Source: Cognatishimia sp. MH4019 (GTDB lineage: Bacteria > Pseudomonadota > Alphaproteobacteria > Rhodobacterales > Rhodobacteraceae). From it: a DNA stretch of 64,000 nucleotides. The stretch spans positions 372,001-436,000 of the forward strand of contig NZ_JAHTBL010000001.1 of the NCBI RefSeq assembly GCF_020177595.1, written 5' to 3'. Below, piece by piece: positions 43,838-52,665 of the stretch (position 1 is its first letter; each line of letters starts with the position of its first letter). The notes under the pieces are model-generated. The model searched no databases, had not been told where the DNA came from, and was given only the letters and a program-made list of their open reading frames with translations. The translations under genes were made by a program, and so were the position numbers.

Positions 43838-46192
43838 ATGCTATTCGGACTTGATGGGGTCGAGATCGGCCTGATTATCGTCTTCCTCTGCCTCTTCGGC
43901 GGAATTCTATCCGGCTTTCCGGTGGCCTTTGCCATCGGTGGCGCGGGCGTTATCTCCTTCGCGATCATCGCCGCACTGGATAGTGCAGGCCTGCTGATCC
44001 ATCAGGCGATTGATACCTCTTCGGCAGAATATGCCGGACTGATTGCAGAAGGGGTCAGGCAAGAGGCGATCTCGATCTTCCGATACCCGGAATTGCCGCG
44101 CATCGGCGAACCGGTTTTCGTGCAAGGCTGGGAAACAGCGCTCGACCGCAACGTGTCCTTCGTCGTCAACCGCATCAACGAACGTGTGCTCGCAGGCCAG
44201 TCGATCGAGACACTTCTCGCCGTGTTGATGTTCGTTCTGATGGGCATCACGCTGGAGCGCTCAAAGATCGCTAACGACCTGCTGACCACCATGGCGCGCG
44301 TCTTTGGCCCGCTGCCCGGCGGTCTGGCTGTATCCGTCGTCGTCGTGGGTGCGTTCCTTGCCGCCTCCACCGGCATCGTCGGCGCGACCGTGGTCACCAT
44401 GGGCCTGCTGTCGCTGCCCACGATGCTGCGCAACGGCTACTCGCCTGAACTGGCCACCGGCGTCATCGCCGTCTCTGGCACCCTGGGCCAGATCATCCCG
44501 CCGTCCATCGTGATTGTGCTTCTAGGCACGCTTGCAGGCGACCTCTATTCTGCAGCACAGGAAGAACGCGCCCAGCTTGTCGGCTGCACCGACGCGCTCA
44601 CCTATCTTGGCGAGCCTGCCGTCGTCTCCGTCGGCACGCTCTTTCAAGCGGCGCTTCTGCCCGGCATCCTACTGGCCGTGCTTTACGCCGGTTATGCGCT
44701 CTTCTACGCGATCATCAACCCGGCCAAAGCCCCACCGGTCGAGCTTGGCTCCACCAACTCCGAAGTCATCACCCGCACCGACGCTTACACCTGGTTCCTC
44801 GGCGCGCCCATTGCCATCATCGGTGGCTTGATACTGCTGGGCCAGGTCAATCTGGTCGGCTCTCAGGACATCACCGTCGACAGCTTCTCGGATGCCGGTC
44901 AAACCGCCAGCCTGCGCACCAATGTCGGCCCCGAATGCGAGGCCGCCATGCAGATGCTGCACGGTATGGACGCATGGAACGCCGCCGTCGAAGAACAGCG
45001 CGTGATCGACGAGGCCGGAGGCGTCGCCCAAAGCGTCGCCCTCACCGAAGAGGAAATCGTCGAGGCGCGCGCCCAGATGATCGCCAATGCAGCCCCCATC
45101 GGAACGGGCTTGGCCATCGGTCTGGCGCTCTTTGCGCTGATCCTGACCACAGCCCGCGGCACATCCCCCAGCGGCAATCCCGTTCCGCTGCTGATCGGCG
45201 CGCTTGGCGTCCTGCTGGGCTTTGCTGTCGACGTGGCCTTCATCAGCCCCACCACGACCCCCGGCGTGACCGTCCTGCTCATGGCCATCCCCGTCGCAAT
45301 GGCGCTCTATGGCTGTCGCGCGGCAGTCGGCATGCTGGGCCAAAACGAACTGCTCCGCGTGGTCTTCCCGCCACTGGTGCTGATCGTCGCCGTGCTGGGC
45401 TCAATCCTCGGAGGGATCACCAACCCCACACCGGCCGCAGCACTTGGGGCAGGGGGCGCGATCATGCTCGCCGCCTATCGCCGCCTGAAGGACGAAGACA
45501 AATCGGGTCGCATCATCATCATGGCGACCTTCTCAATCCTCATCATGATCCTTGTCGGCGTGAACTTCGACCTGCGCGTCAACCAAGACACCGTGACGCT
45601 GGAAAACTGGATTGCGTTCCTTGTGGCCGAAGGCACCTACCTCTTCGCGATGTTCGGCATTTTCTACGCCTGCTGGACGCTCTTCCGAACCGGGGTCCTG
45701 TCGCCGGTCGTGCGCGAAACCGCCAAAGTCACCAGTATGGTCTTCACCATCCTGATAGGCTCGCAATTGCTGAACCTCGTTGTGATCTCCTTCGGAGGCG
45801 AGCATTACATCCAGCAATTCCTGCGCAGCTTTGACAATGAATGGACGGTGTTCCTGATCGTGATGCTGGTGCTGTTTGTGCTGGGCTTCGTGCTCGACTT
45901 CCTTGAGATCATCTACATCGTGATCCCCATCGTCGGCCCGGTGATCTATGGCGGCACGATGGATCCCAAATGGGTCACGATCATGATCGCGGTGAACCTG
46001 CAAACGTCCTTCCTGACGCCACCCTTTGGCTTCGCGCTCTTCTACCTGCGCGGCGTCGCCCCCCCACAAGTGACCACCGGCCATATCTACCGAGGGATCA
46101 TCCCCTTCGTCGGCATTCAAGTGTTGGGCCTGATCCTGCTGTCGCTCTTCCCGCAAGTGGTGACGATCGTGCCCAACCTTCTGGGCGGGTAA
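43838..46192 (+). CDS. TRAP transporter large permease DctM, enlarged with soluble insertions
   Basis: A 784-residue membrane protein versus about 430 for standard DctM. Start ATG follows GGGGCACAGAGCA. DctM signatures are present: FLCLFGGILSGFPVAFAIGG, GLLSLPTMLRNGYSPELATGVIAVSGTLGQIIPPSIVIVLLG and the C-terminal NLQTSFLTPPFGFALFYLRG. Polar insertions occur at about residues 45-120, 235-260 and 345-420 (including YDITVDSF-like GSQDITVDSFSDAG and the acidic EEQRVIDEAGGVAQSVALTEEEIVEA). Such long large permeases go with TakP-like binding proteins in Rhodobacterales. Followed by a terminator. Confidence 0.88.
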   Translation: MLFGLDGVEIGLIIVFLCLFGGILSGFPVAFAIGGAGVISFAIIAALDSAGLLIHQAIDTSSAEYAGLIAEGVRQEAISIFRYPELPRIGEPVFVQGWETALDRNVSFVVNRINERVLAGQSIETLLAVLMFVLMGITLERSKIANDLLTTMARVFGPLPGGLAVSVVVVGAFLAASTGIVGATVVTMGLLSLPTMLRNGYSPELATGVIAVSGTLGQIIPPSIVIVLLGTLAGDLYSAAQEERAQLVGCTDALTYLGEPAVVSVGTLFQAALLPGILLAVLYAGYALFYAIINPAKAPPVELGSTNSEVITRTDAYTWFLGAPIAIIGGLILLGQVNLVGSQDITVDSFSDAGQTASLRTNVGPECEAAMQMLHGMDAWNAAVEEQRVIDEAGGVAQSVALTEEEIVEARAQMIANAAPIGTGLAIGLALFALILTTARGTSPSGNPVPLLIGALGVLLGFAVDVAFISPTTTPGVTVLLMAIPVAMALYGCRAAVGMLGQNELLRVVFPPLVLIVAVLGSILGGITNPTPAAALGAGGAIMLAAYRRLKDEDKSGRIIIMATFSILIMILVGVNFDLRVNQDTVTLENWIAFLVAEGTYLFAMFGIFYACWTLFRTGVLSPVVRETAKVTSMVFTILIGSQLLNLVVISFGGEHYIQQFLRSFDNEWTVFLIVMLVLFVLGFVLDFLEIIYIVIPIVGPVIYGGTMDPKWVTIMIAVNLQTSFLTPPFGFALFYLRGVAPPQVTTGHIYRGIIPFVGIQVLGLILLSLFPQVVTIVPNLLGG

Positions 46193-46201
46193 GCATAGGG
46201 A

Positions 46202-46229
46202 AAGGGGGCCTCCGGGCCCCCTTATTCTT
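46202..46229 (+). terminator. Intrinsic terminator of the TRAP operon
   Basis: AAGGGGGCC (46202-46210), TCCG, GGCCCCCTT (46215-46223), then TATTCTTTT. Confidence 0.85.
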
Positions 46230-46257
46230 TTGCGTGATCGCGACGCTATTTCACCCC

Positions 46258-46278
46258 GTCCGGGGCCTGATCCGGGAC
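46258..46278. repeat. Dispersed 21-bp palindrome, copy
   Basis: GTCCGGGGCC / TGATCCGGGAC, between the TRAP terminator and the soxR 3' end; same family as copies at 31572, 31612, 37311 and 63010. Confidence 0.7.
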
Positions 46279-46293
46279 CTCGCCCCAAGACAT

Positions 46294-46725
46294 TCACCCC
46301 ACCAGATTGCGCGGCCCCGGTCCCTCTGCCGCTTTGACATCGTCAGGGTTGTAAAGTTTGCATGCCTGCAAAGACAGGCACCCGCAGCCGATGCACCCGT
46401 CCAGCGTATCGCGCAGCCGTTCAAGTGCTGCGATGCGCGCGTCGATATCGTGCCGAAAGACCTTGGAAATCCGCGTCCAATCCGCCTTTGAAGGGGCTTT
46501 ATGCACAGGCAAATGCGCAAGATGCTGCGCGATATCGGCCAGTGGAAAACCCAGCTTCTGCGCGGCCATCACGAACGACAACCGCCGAATATCATGCCGA
46601 CCGTAGCGCCTGTGACCACCGTCATTGCGCACCGGGTGGACGATGCCGTGCTCTTCGTAAAAGCGGATCGCCGAGACCGCCAATCCGGTCCGCGCAGCAA
46701 TCTCTCCGATGGTCAAACCTGACAT
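46294..46725 (-). CDS. soxR: Redox-sensitive transcriptional activator SoxR
   Basis: A MerR-family regulator with a [2Fe-2S] cluster that responds to redox-cycling compounds. The 143-residue protein has the winged helix (TIGEIAARTGLAVSAIRFYEEHG), a dimer helix, and the four cluster ligands Cys111, Cys114, Cys116 and Cys122 (CIGCGCLSLQAC). The start follows AAGGAG. No soxS is expected in this lineage; SoxR acts directly on target genes. A perfect SoxR box lies 16 nt upstream. Confidence 0.95.
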   Translation of the reverse strand: MSGLTIGEIAARTGLAVSAIRFYEEHGIVHPVRNDGGHRRYGRHDIRRLSFVMAAQKLGFPLADIAQHLAHLPVHKAPSKADWTRISKVFRHDIDARIAALERLRDTLDGCIGCGCLSLQACKLYNPDDVKAAEGPGPRNLVG

Positions 46726-46741
46726 GCAAAAAACTCCTTGA

Positions 46742-46759
46742 TCTCAAGTGCACTTGAGA
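46742..46759. promoter_or_regulatory. SoxR box
   Basis: TCTCAAGTGCACTTGAGA, an 18-bp perfect palindrome matching the SoxR operator pattern CCTCAAGTTAACTTGAGG. It lies between leftward soxR and a rightward small gene at 46803, so both could be controlled. Confidence 0.88.
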
Positions 46760-46802
46760 AATGACAAAGGAGCCATAGCAAAGAATCCAAAGGAGAACCA
46801 TC

Positions 46803-46955
46803 ATGTCCCCTCGCTATTGCGCCCCGCCCGACGTGATCCGCCTGCTGCAACAAGACGGCGTCGGCTGGGGTCACGACCTTGAATGCGGCAGTTTTCACGG
46901 ACCGCGCATCGCGCGGCCAAGCCTGCTCCAACGGCTCAAACGCAAGCGGTTCTGA
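46803..46955 (+). CDS. Small (50-residue) putative SoxR-regulated protein
   Basis: A short frame with a near-ideal ribosome binding site (AAAGGAG, 8 nt before ATG), GC-rich third codon positions, and the SoxR box 43 nt upstream. The product begins MSPRYCAPPDVIRLLQQDGV and ends in a basic RLKRKRF; Cys6 and Cys28 are present, and no membrane helix is seen. I do not recognise it. A 113-codon frame on the opposite strand (46713-47051) covers the same DNA but runs through the SoxR box and into soxR, so I prefer this one. It could also be a truncated remnant of a longer gene. Confidence 0.5.
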   Translation: MSPRYCAPPDVIRLLQQDGVGWGHDLECGSFHGPRIARPSLLQRLKRKRF

Positions 46956-47129
46956 CAGGACATAGACCGGCACACCGCCCGCAAAAAGCTCGGGGCGGGT
47001 GCGCCCTTTCTGCCCGTTGCCCTGCTTGCGCCCCCGGCTCGACACGCCCACCCGATGTCATTTTAGGTGCGACATTCTGTCAATTCGCTCTACGTTATTA
47101 ATCAGAAGGGCAACGTCGGAGGACGCATC

Positions 47130-47285
47130 ATGGAATTTCTCGTCTCATTTCTCATCATTCTGAACATCATGCTGGGGACGGCATTGTTCGTTGTCCGGAT
47201 CGGCCAGCGCGACGCAGCCTACGCGCGGCAAGTCCGGGCGGAGGACGAGGTAAAGCCTTACTTTCGCGGCGAGCGGCAGGACTGA
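47130..47285 (+). CDS. Small single-helix membrane protein
   Basis: A 51-residue protein starting at ATG 47130 with GGAGG 7 nt upstream. Residues 3-24 are one membrane helix (FLVSFLIILNIMLGTALFVV); the rest is a charged cytoplasmic tail (RIGQRDAAYARQVRAEDEVK). Not recognised as a known family; small one-helix proteins often bind larger membrane complexes. Confidence 0.65.
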   Translation: MEFLVSFLIILNIMLGTALFVVRIGQRDAAYARQVRAEDEVKPYFRGERQD

Positions 47286-47403
47286 TCGTAGGGCTTCACG
47301 AGAGCGTAAATGATTAATTTTCCGTTTATAATCAGTGCGCTAACTGCGGCTTCGGTGTTATGTTAAGTCTCGCTTGAGAAAATTGAACAAGATCAATGCG
47401 TGC

Positions 47404-47440
47404 GGCTCAAAATCCGGGTTTCGCATGCGAAACCGAGCCG
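47404..47440. other. Strong hairpin just after bpt
   Basis: GGTTTCGCATGCGAAACC (47417-47434) is a perfect 18-bp palindrome nested in outer arms CGGCTC (47404-47409) and GAGCCG (47435-47440). Its right end abuts the bpt stop codon. No T run on either side. It may shield the bpt mRNA 3' end. Confidence 0.55.
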
Positions 47441-47441
47441 T

Positions 47442-48275
47442 CTAGCGATTGGTCGGACGCCCGTCTGGCAGGGTGATCTTGGCCACCTGATCGGCAATCG
47501 GATCGACCGACAAGGGATGGGTGTCGGTGCTGTAATCGGTCTCTGGGCGCAAGTCTTCCCATGCCCCATTTCGATATACTTCCAGCCCCGAAAACTTCGC
47601 CTTGTATCCCATTTTCGGAGAGCCGGGCACCCAATAGCCCAGATAGACATAAGGCAGCCCCGCATCCCGCGCGATGGCCACATGATCGAGGATCACATAG
47701 GTGCCAAGGCTTTGGCGGTCCAGATCAGGATCGTAGAAGGAATAGACCATCGACAGCCCGTCATCGAGCACATCCGTCAGGCACACCGCGCTCAACATCG
47801 TTGGCCCGCCATCGGATTCGGGCTGGGAATATTCGATAACCCGACTGCGGATCGGAGTTTCCTCGACCATCGCCGCGAACTCGAAGATGTCCATGTCGGC
47901 CATGCCACCATCTGCGTGGCGGCTGTCGAGATATCTGCGAAACAGGTCGAATTGATCCTCTGTCGCCCAAGGGCTTGTCGCTTGGCGTGCCACATGGCGG
48001 TTGCGGCGCAGGATGCGGCGCTGGCTTTTCGTCGGCGCAAAGTCCGCCACCCGAATGCGCGCAGACAGACAGGCCGAGCAATCCCCGCAAGAGGGCCGAT
48101 AAAGCACGTTCTGCGAGCGGCGAAAGCCTTGCTTGCTCAGCGCGTCATTGAGTTTCTCGGAGGTGTCGCCTTGCAACGCCGTGAACAGCTTACGCTCCAT
48201 CCGGCCTTCCAGATAGGGACAGGGCTGCGGAGCCGTCACATAGAACTGTGGTGCAATCGGGAGGGTGTGGCGCAT
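47442..48275 (-). CDS. bpt: Aminoacyl-tRNA-protein transferase (Bpt/ATE family)
   Basis: A 277-residue N-end-rule enzyme that transfers an amino acid (Leu in bacterial Bpt) from tRNA to proteins with N-terminal Asp or Glu, marking them for ClpAP. The N-terminal domain has the Cys cluster CGDCSAC (Cys63, Cys66, Cys69) and Cys19; the C-terminal domain shows [44 protein letters not shown] and [12 protein letters not shown]-type arginyltransferase annotation is the older name. Confidence 0.93.
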   Translation of the reverse strand: MRHTLPIAPQFYVTAPQPCPYLEGRMERKLFTALQGDTSEKLNDALSKQGFRRSQNVLYRPSCGDCSACLSARIRVADFAPTKSQRRILRRNRHVARQATSPWATEDQFDLFRRYLDSRHADGGMADMDIFEFAAMVEETPIRSRVIEYSQPESDGGPTMLSAVCLTDVLDDGLSMVYSFYDPDLDRQSLGTYVILDHVAIARDAGLPYVYLGYWVPGSPKMGYKAKFSGLEVYRNGAWEDLRPETDYSTDTHPLSVDPIADQVAKITLPDGRPTNR

Positions 48276-48360
48276 TTTTCCTCAACAAGTTGGCCAAAGC
48301 CTACTCGCGATGGGCATAACCGCCAACCCCCCAATTGTCGCGGGTGAACCGCAGTTTTGG

Positions 48361-48792
48361 TTAAGCGGCGCGGTTGATTGCGACCGTGCCCAAAACCATG
48401 TCCGTCAGCCCCTGACGGCGCTCTGTCGTCAGCATCAACACGATCGAGACAAGCTGCAACAGTGGCATCCCGATCGACACGCTATAGCCCAGCGTGTGCA
48501 GGAACGCGGGCAGCAGCGAAAAGCGCGCGCCATCGGCTGTGCGCAGCTCGATCGCGACCAGCCGCATACCCCATGTGGCCGATCCATTGGCCAGCGTGAT
48601 CACCCGGTAGGCAAAGCCCAGCACCATGAAAATTCCAAAGAACAGAAAGAAGCCGATGCCGAGGGTCAGCAGCGAAACCGCAAAGGTCATCGCGAAGATA
48701 ACGAAAGCATCCACGATCCACGCGATGAGCCGTTTGACGGGCGTGTCGGCGTAGAACTCGGCTTGGTAATGGGGGTCGGGCAGGGCGGTCAT
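48361..48792 (-). CDS. RDD family membrane protein
   Basis: A 143-residue protein starting at 48792 (GAGGA upstream; the open frame extends further without support). It begins ALPDPHYQAEFYADTPVKRLIAWIVDAFVIFAM, in which the Arg/Asp residues define the RDD family, and has three to four hydrophobic helices; GSATWGMRLVAIELRTADG is the typical second conserved block. Function unknown. Confidence 0.85.
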   Translation of the reverse strand: MTALPDPHYQAEFYADTPVKRLIAWIVDAFVIFAMTFAVSLLTLGIGFFLFFGIFMVLGFAYRVITLANGSATWGMRLVAIELRTADGARFSLLPAFLHTLGYSVSIGMPLLQLVSIVLMLTTERRQGLTDMVLGTVAINRAA

Positions 48793-48874
48793 GAGGTCCT
48801 CAAGAGGTCTGGTTTCGCGGCGAAACGGCAGCCCCGGGGGACGGGGCTGCCAGTGAAGAGCTGTCAAGTCTCAG

Positions 48875-49285
48875 TTAAGCGTCATCATCGCTTTTTGAAG
48901 GGCGCGCGCGCTCATCCATGAACTGGTCGAACTCGGCCTTGTCTTTGGCGTCACGCAGACGCTTGAGGAAGGCTTCGAAGTTTTCCTGCTCTTCTTCCAG
49001 ACGGCGCAGCGTATCGGCCTTGTAGGCATCAAACGCGGCGTTGCCGGTCGAAGACATGGCGTGCGAGGCGTGGCGCATCCGGCGGCTGCATCCGCCGCCT
49101 GCAAATTTGTTGTTCATGATCATATATCCCAGTACCAGAAGGCCGATGGGCCAGAAGAAGATGAAGCTAAGGACCATAAGGGCGATCCAGGCGGCTTTGC
49201 CGCGCTCGTCCAGCCACATCTCGGTCCGTTTGAACCAAGAAAGGCGGGTGGTCGTCGGGGAAGCCGGTGCGGTGGCGAGGGTCAT
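48875..49285 (-). CDS. DUF2852 family membrane protein
   Basis: A 136-residue protein. One or two membrane helices (about residues 30-58, KAAWIALMVLSFIFFWPIGLLVLGYMI) are followed by a cytoplasmic coiled-coil-like tail (LRRLEEEQENFEAFLKRLRDAKDKAEFDQFMDER). This helix plus ExxxF-type coiled tail is the DUF2852 pattern, restricted mainly to alphaproteobacteria. Function unknown. It lies 82 nt before the RDD gene on the same strand. Confidence 0.82.
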   Translation of the reverse strand: MTLATAPASPTTTRLSWFKRTEMWLDERGKAAWIALMVLSFIFFWPIGLLVLGYMIMNNKFAGGGCSRRMRHASHAMSSTGNAAFDAYKADTLRRLEEEQENFEAFLKRLRDAKDKAEFDQFMDERARPSKSDDDA

Positions 49286-49392
49286 TTAGGTCTCCGTTGT
49301 TGAGGTATGTAAATCGTTTTCACATTACAGATATCGGAGCGCAGACCTGCTTGTGCAAGGTTTTATGTGAAGGTTTTTTACATTATTTTAAA

Positions 49393-49860
49393 TTATGACG
49401 TAAATTCAGCAACTTGCGCGCCAGTAATTCGCTGCAAAACCGCACTTTTGATGGGAAATACATGGCGCGGAGTGCCGGCGGCGGCGTAGACGACCTCAAA
49501 TTCCAGCAATCGCGGGTCCAGAAAAGCGCGGATTGGTGACAGATGCCCCACCGGGCTGACCCCGCCAATGGCAAAGCCTGTCTGCGCGCGGATCAGAGCG
49601 GCATCGGCCTTGCCCAAAGGCTCCCCCGCGATGGTGGAGGCTTTGGCGTCATCGACCTGATTGCCGCCAGCGGTCAGAAACAGGATCGCCCGGTCGCTTT
49701 CCAATCCGCGAAAGATGATCGACTTGGCGATCTGGTCCAGCAAACAGCCCGCCGCATCGGCGGCTTGCTGGGCGGTCCGGCAATCCCCCAGTTCAAGCAC
49801 TTCCGTCTCAACACCCGCTTCGGCCAGCGCGGTTTTCACCCGTTTTAAGCTCTTGCTCAT
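49393..49860 (-). CDS. YbaK/EbsC family aminoacyl-tRNA deacylase
   Basis: A 155-residue single-domain editing protein of the YbaK/ProX group that hydrolyses mischarged tRNA (for example Cys- or Ala-tRNA-Pro). Start at 49860 rather than the ATG 6 nt upstream, because AGAGGG is then well spaced. Motifs: CRTAQQAADAAGC, QIAKSIIFRG, the catalytic-region GGVSPVGHL and AGTPRHVFPIKSA. Confidence 0.88.
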   Translation of the reverse strand: MSKSLKRVKTALAEAGVETEVLELGDCRTAQQAADAAGCLLDQIAKSIIFRGLESDRAILFLTAGGNQVDDAKASTIAGEPLGKADAALIRAQTGFAIGGVSPVGHLSPIRAFLDPRLLEFEVVYAAAGTPRHVFPIKSAVLQRITGAQVAEFTS

Positions 49861-49908
49861 CTGCATCCCTCTGATTGACCTCGCTCTTTTTGCGGCTCAC
49901 AAGAAGGA

Positions 49909-52665
49909 ATGACAACTGCCCATTTACCGGTTCCGTTCGACCCTGACCGCGCTGCTGAGATCGCGCCGCTCTATACAGGGGCGCCCACAGATTGGCGCGC
50001 TGTGATCGAAGGAGTGGCCGGGTGCAGTCCCTATCTGAAGTCGATCCTAGAACGGCAGTCGGACTGGATGATCCCTGCACTGACGCAGCCCGAAACCGCC
50101 ATCGCCACCCTTTTCGCCGAGCTCCGGGAGACCCCGCTAGAGGGCCTCCCCAAAGCGTTGCGCATCGCCAAGGCCCGCGTGGCGGGCGTGCTGGGGCTGC
50201 TGGATGCAGGTAATCACTGGCCGCTTGAGAAAATCACCGGCACGCTGACCGATTTTGCGGACCTGTCGGTGGATGTCGCCATCAAGGGGCTGCTGGCACC
50301 AGAGATCGCGCGCGGCAAACTGCCGGGTATGGAGCCGAACGATGTGTCTACAGCCGCAGGCATGTGCGTGCTGGCGATGGGCAAGATGGGCGCGCATGAG
50401 CTGAACTACAGCTCGGATATCGACCTGATTTGCCTTTTTGACGAGTCCCGCTTTGACCCAGACACCTATCACGATGCCCGTGCGGTCTTTATAAAAGTAA
50501 CCCGCAAGATGTGCGCGATGCTGTCGGACAATACGGCTGATGGTTATGTCTTTCGCACCGATCTGCGGCTGCGCCCGGATGCGTCGGTCACGCCTGTGTG
50601 CCTGTCGATGGAGGCCGCCGAGCGCTATTATGAAAGCGTGGGCCGCACATGGGAACGCGCGGCCTATATAAAGGCGCGGCCTTGCGCTGGTGATCTGGCC
50701 GCAGGGGAGCGGTTCCTGAAAGCGCTGCGCCCGTTTGTTTGGCGCAAACATCTGGATTTTGCGGCTATTCAAGACGCCCACGACATGCGCCTGCGCATTC
50801 GCGCGCATAAGGGCCTGGGCGGGCCGATCACATTGCCCGGTCATAATATGAAGCTGGGCCGGGGCGGTATTCGCGAGATCGAGTTTTTTACCCAGACCCG
50901 CCAATTGATCGCAGGCGGGCGCGACCGCGACTTGCGCCAGCGCGGCACGGTTGAGGGTCTGCGCGCTTTGGTGGCCAAAGGGTGGGTGCCCGAGGCGGAT
51001 GCGGACACGCTGATCGCGATTTACCGCGAGCATCGCAAGGTCGAGCATCGCTTGCAGATGATCGCTGATGGCCAGACCCATGACTTGCCCAATACGGAGG
51101 ATGGTTTTGCCCGGCTGGCTGCGTTTCTTGGTCAGGACGTGGCAGAGCTCAAAGCGCTCCTCGAAGAGCGTTTTTCCACGGTCCACACCCTTACAGAGGG
51201 CTTTTTCGCGCCCAAGGAAGCCGCGACCGAGGTTGACCCGGATTTCGGCAAAGCGATCACGGCGCGGTGGCCGACATATCCTGCGCTGCGCTCGGAACGC
51301 GGGGTCGAGATTTTCGAGCGCCTGCGCCCGGATATTCTGCGCCGCCTGCAAGACGCCGCGCGCCCCGAAGAGGCGCTGAATTCCTTCGATGGGTTTCTTG
51401 CGGGGCTTCCGGCTGGTGTGCAGCTTTTCTCGCTGTTTGAGGCGAACCCGCAACTGATTGACCTGTTGATTGACGTGGCCGCCACCTCGCCTGCGCTGGC
51501 GAAATACCTGTCGCGCAACTCTGCCGTTTTCGATGCGGTGATCGGGGGCGCGTTCTTTGCCGATTGGCCGGGCTGCGACGCGTTGGCCACTGATCTGAGC
51601 GACCAGATCGCTGCACAACCAGATTATGAAGCGCAACTGAACACCGCCCGGCTTTGGCAGCGCGAATGGCGCTTTCGCATCGGGGTGCATCACTTGCGCG
51701 GATTGATTTCAGCCCAGGAGACGGGCGGGCAATATGCTGATCTGGCGGATGCGTGTCTCAAGGCGGTCTGGCCTGCTGTCGTGGCGCAGTTTGAGGCCAA
51801 GCATGGGGCTGCGCCGGGGCGGGGGGCTGTTGTGCTGGGCATGGGATCGCTGGGCGCGCGGCAATTGCAGGCGCAGTCTGATCTGGATCTGATCGTGATT
51901 TATGATGCCGCGGGGGTCGAGGCCTCGGACGGGCGCAGGCCTTTGGCGGCGCGACCCTACTATGCGCGTTTGACGCAGGCTTTGGTCACGGCGATGACAG
52001 CACCCATGGCCGATGGGCGGCTTTATGAGGTTGATATGCGGTTGCGGCCTTCGGGGCGACAAGGGCCCGTGGCGACCGGGTTCGCCGCTTTCAAAGCGTA
52101 TCAACGTGACGAAGCCTGGACGTGGGAGCATTTGGCGCTGACCCGCGCCCGTGCCATTGCAGGCCGTGCTGATCTGCAGACCGAGATCGAGGCGTTCCGC
52201 GCGCAGCTTCTGGGTGATGTGGGCGGACGCGCGACGGTCAAGGCGGATGTGCAGGACATGCGCGCCCGCATCGCTGACGCCAAAACCCCCAGCGGGCCGT
52301 TCGAGGCCAAGCTGGGGGCAGGCCGCATGCAGGATATCGAGTTGACCGCACAGGCTGCGGCTTTGGTCGCTGGCTCCACCGCGCGCGAAACGGCGGCGCA
52401 ATTGGCCTGCGGTGTCGCAATCGGTTGGTGGACGGACGCGGATGTTGCGGATTTATGCGACAGCTATGGGCTTTGCTGGTCGGTGCAGGCGGCCTCCAAA
52501 CTGGTGGTCGAAGGTGCGTTCGATCCGCAGATGTCGGGCGAGGGTGCCCGCCGTTTTGTGCTGCGGGAGGCAGGCGCTGCGGATATGGACGCGTTGGAAA
52601 CGGAATTGACGGTCAAGGCGGCGCAGGCAGCGGCGCGGATAGACGCCACATTGGAGGCAAAGTGA
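49909..52665 (+). CDS. glnE: Bifunctional glutamine synthetase adenylyltransferase/adenylyl-removing enzyme
   Basis: Controls glutamine synthetase by adenylylating and deadenylylating it in response to PII and glutamine. The 918-residue protein has two nucleotidyltransferase domains: an N-terminal deadenylylase with NYSSDIDLICLFDE (Asp170, Asp172) and a C-terminal adenylylase with QSDLDLIVIYD (Asp658, Asp660), each followed by the R-rich MRLRPSG-like motif (VDMRLRPSGRQGP). An unusual short ribosome binding site (AAGGA) abuts the ATG. Divergent from ybaK; the next gene overlaps its stop by 1 nt. Confidence 0.95.
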   Translation: MTTAHLPVPFDPDRAAEIAPLYTGAPTDWRAVIEGVAGCSPYLKSILERQSDWMIPALTQPETAIATLFAELRETPLEGLPKALRIAKARVAGVLGLLDAGNHWPLEKITGTLTDFADLSVDVAIKGLLAPEIARGKLPGMEPNDVSTAAGMCVLAMGKMGAHELNYSSDIDLICLFDESRFDPDTYHDARAVFIKVTRKMCAMLSDNTADGYVFRTDLRLRPDASVTPVCLSMEAAERYYESVGRTWERAAYIKARPCAGDLAAGERFLKALRPFVWRKHLDFAAIQDAHDMRLRIRAHKGLGGPITLPGHNMKLGRGGIREIEFFTQTRQLIAGGRDRDLRQRGTVEGLRALVAKGWVPEADADTLIAIYREHRKVEHRLQMIADGQTHDLPNTEDGFARLAAFLGQDVAELKALLEERFSTVHTLTEGFFAPKEAATEVDPDFGKAITARWPTYPALRSERGVEIFERLRPDILRRLQDAARPEEALNSFDGFLAGLPAGVQLFSLFEANPQLIDLLIDVAATSPALAKYLSRNSAVFDAVIGGAFFADWPGCDALATDLSDQIAAQPDYEAQLNTARLWQREWRFRIGVHHLRGLISAQETGGQYADLADACLKAVWPAVVAQFEAKHGAAPGRGAVVLGMGSLGARQLQAQSDLDLIVIYDAAGVEASDGRRPLAARPYYARLTQALVTAMTAPMADGRLYEVDMRLRPSGRQGPVATGFAAFKAYQRDEAWTWEHLALTRARAIAGRADLQTEIEAFRAQLLGDVGGRATVKADVQDMRARIADAKTPSGPFEAKLGAGRMQDIELTAQAAALVAGSTARETAAQLACGVAIGWWTDADVADLCDSYGLCWSVQAASKLVVEGAFDPQMSGEGARRFVLREAGAADMDALETELTVKAAQAAARIDATLEAK

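Noticed and set aside
46713-47051. A 113-codon − strand frame opposite the small SoxR-linked gene
   Set aside because: Its codon use is not poor, but it would run through the SoxR box and the soxR promoter into soxR; I found no ribosome binding site or family. It is noted as the alternative reading.
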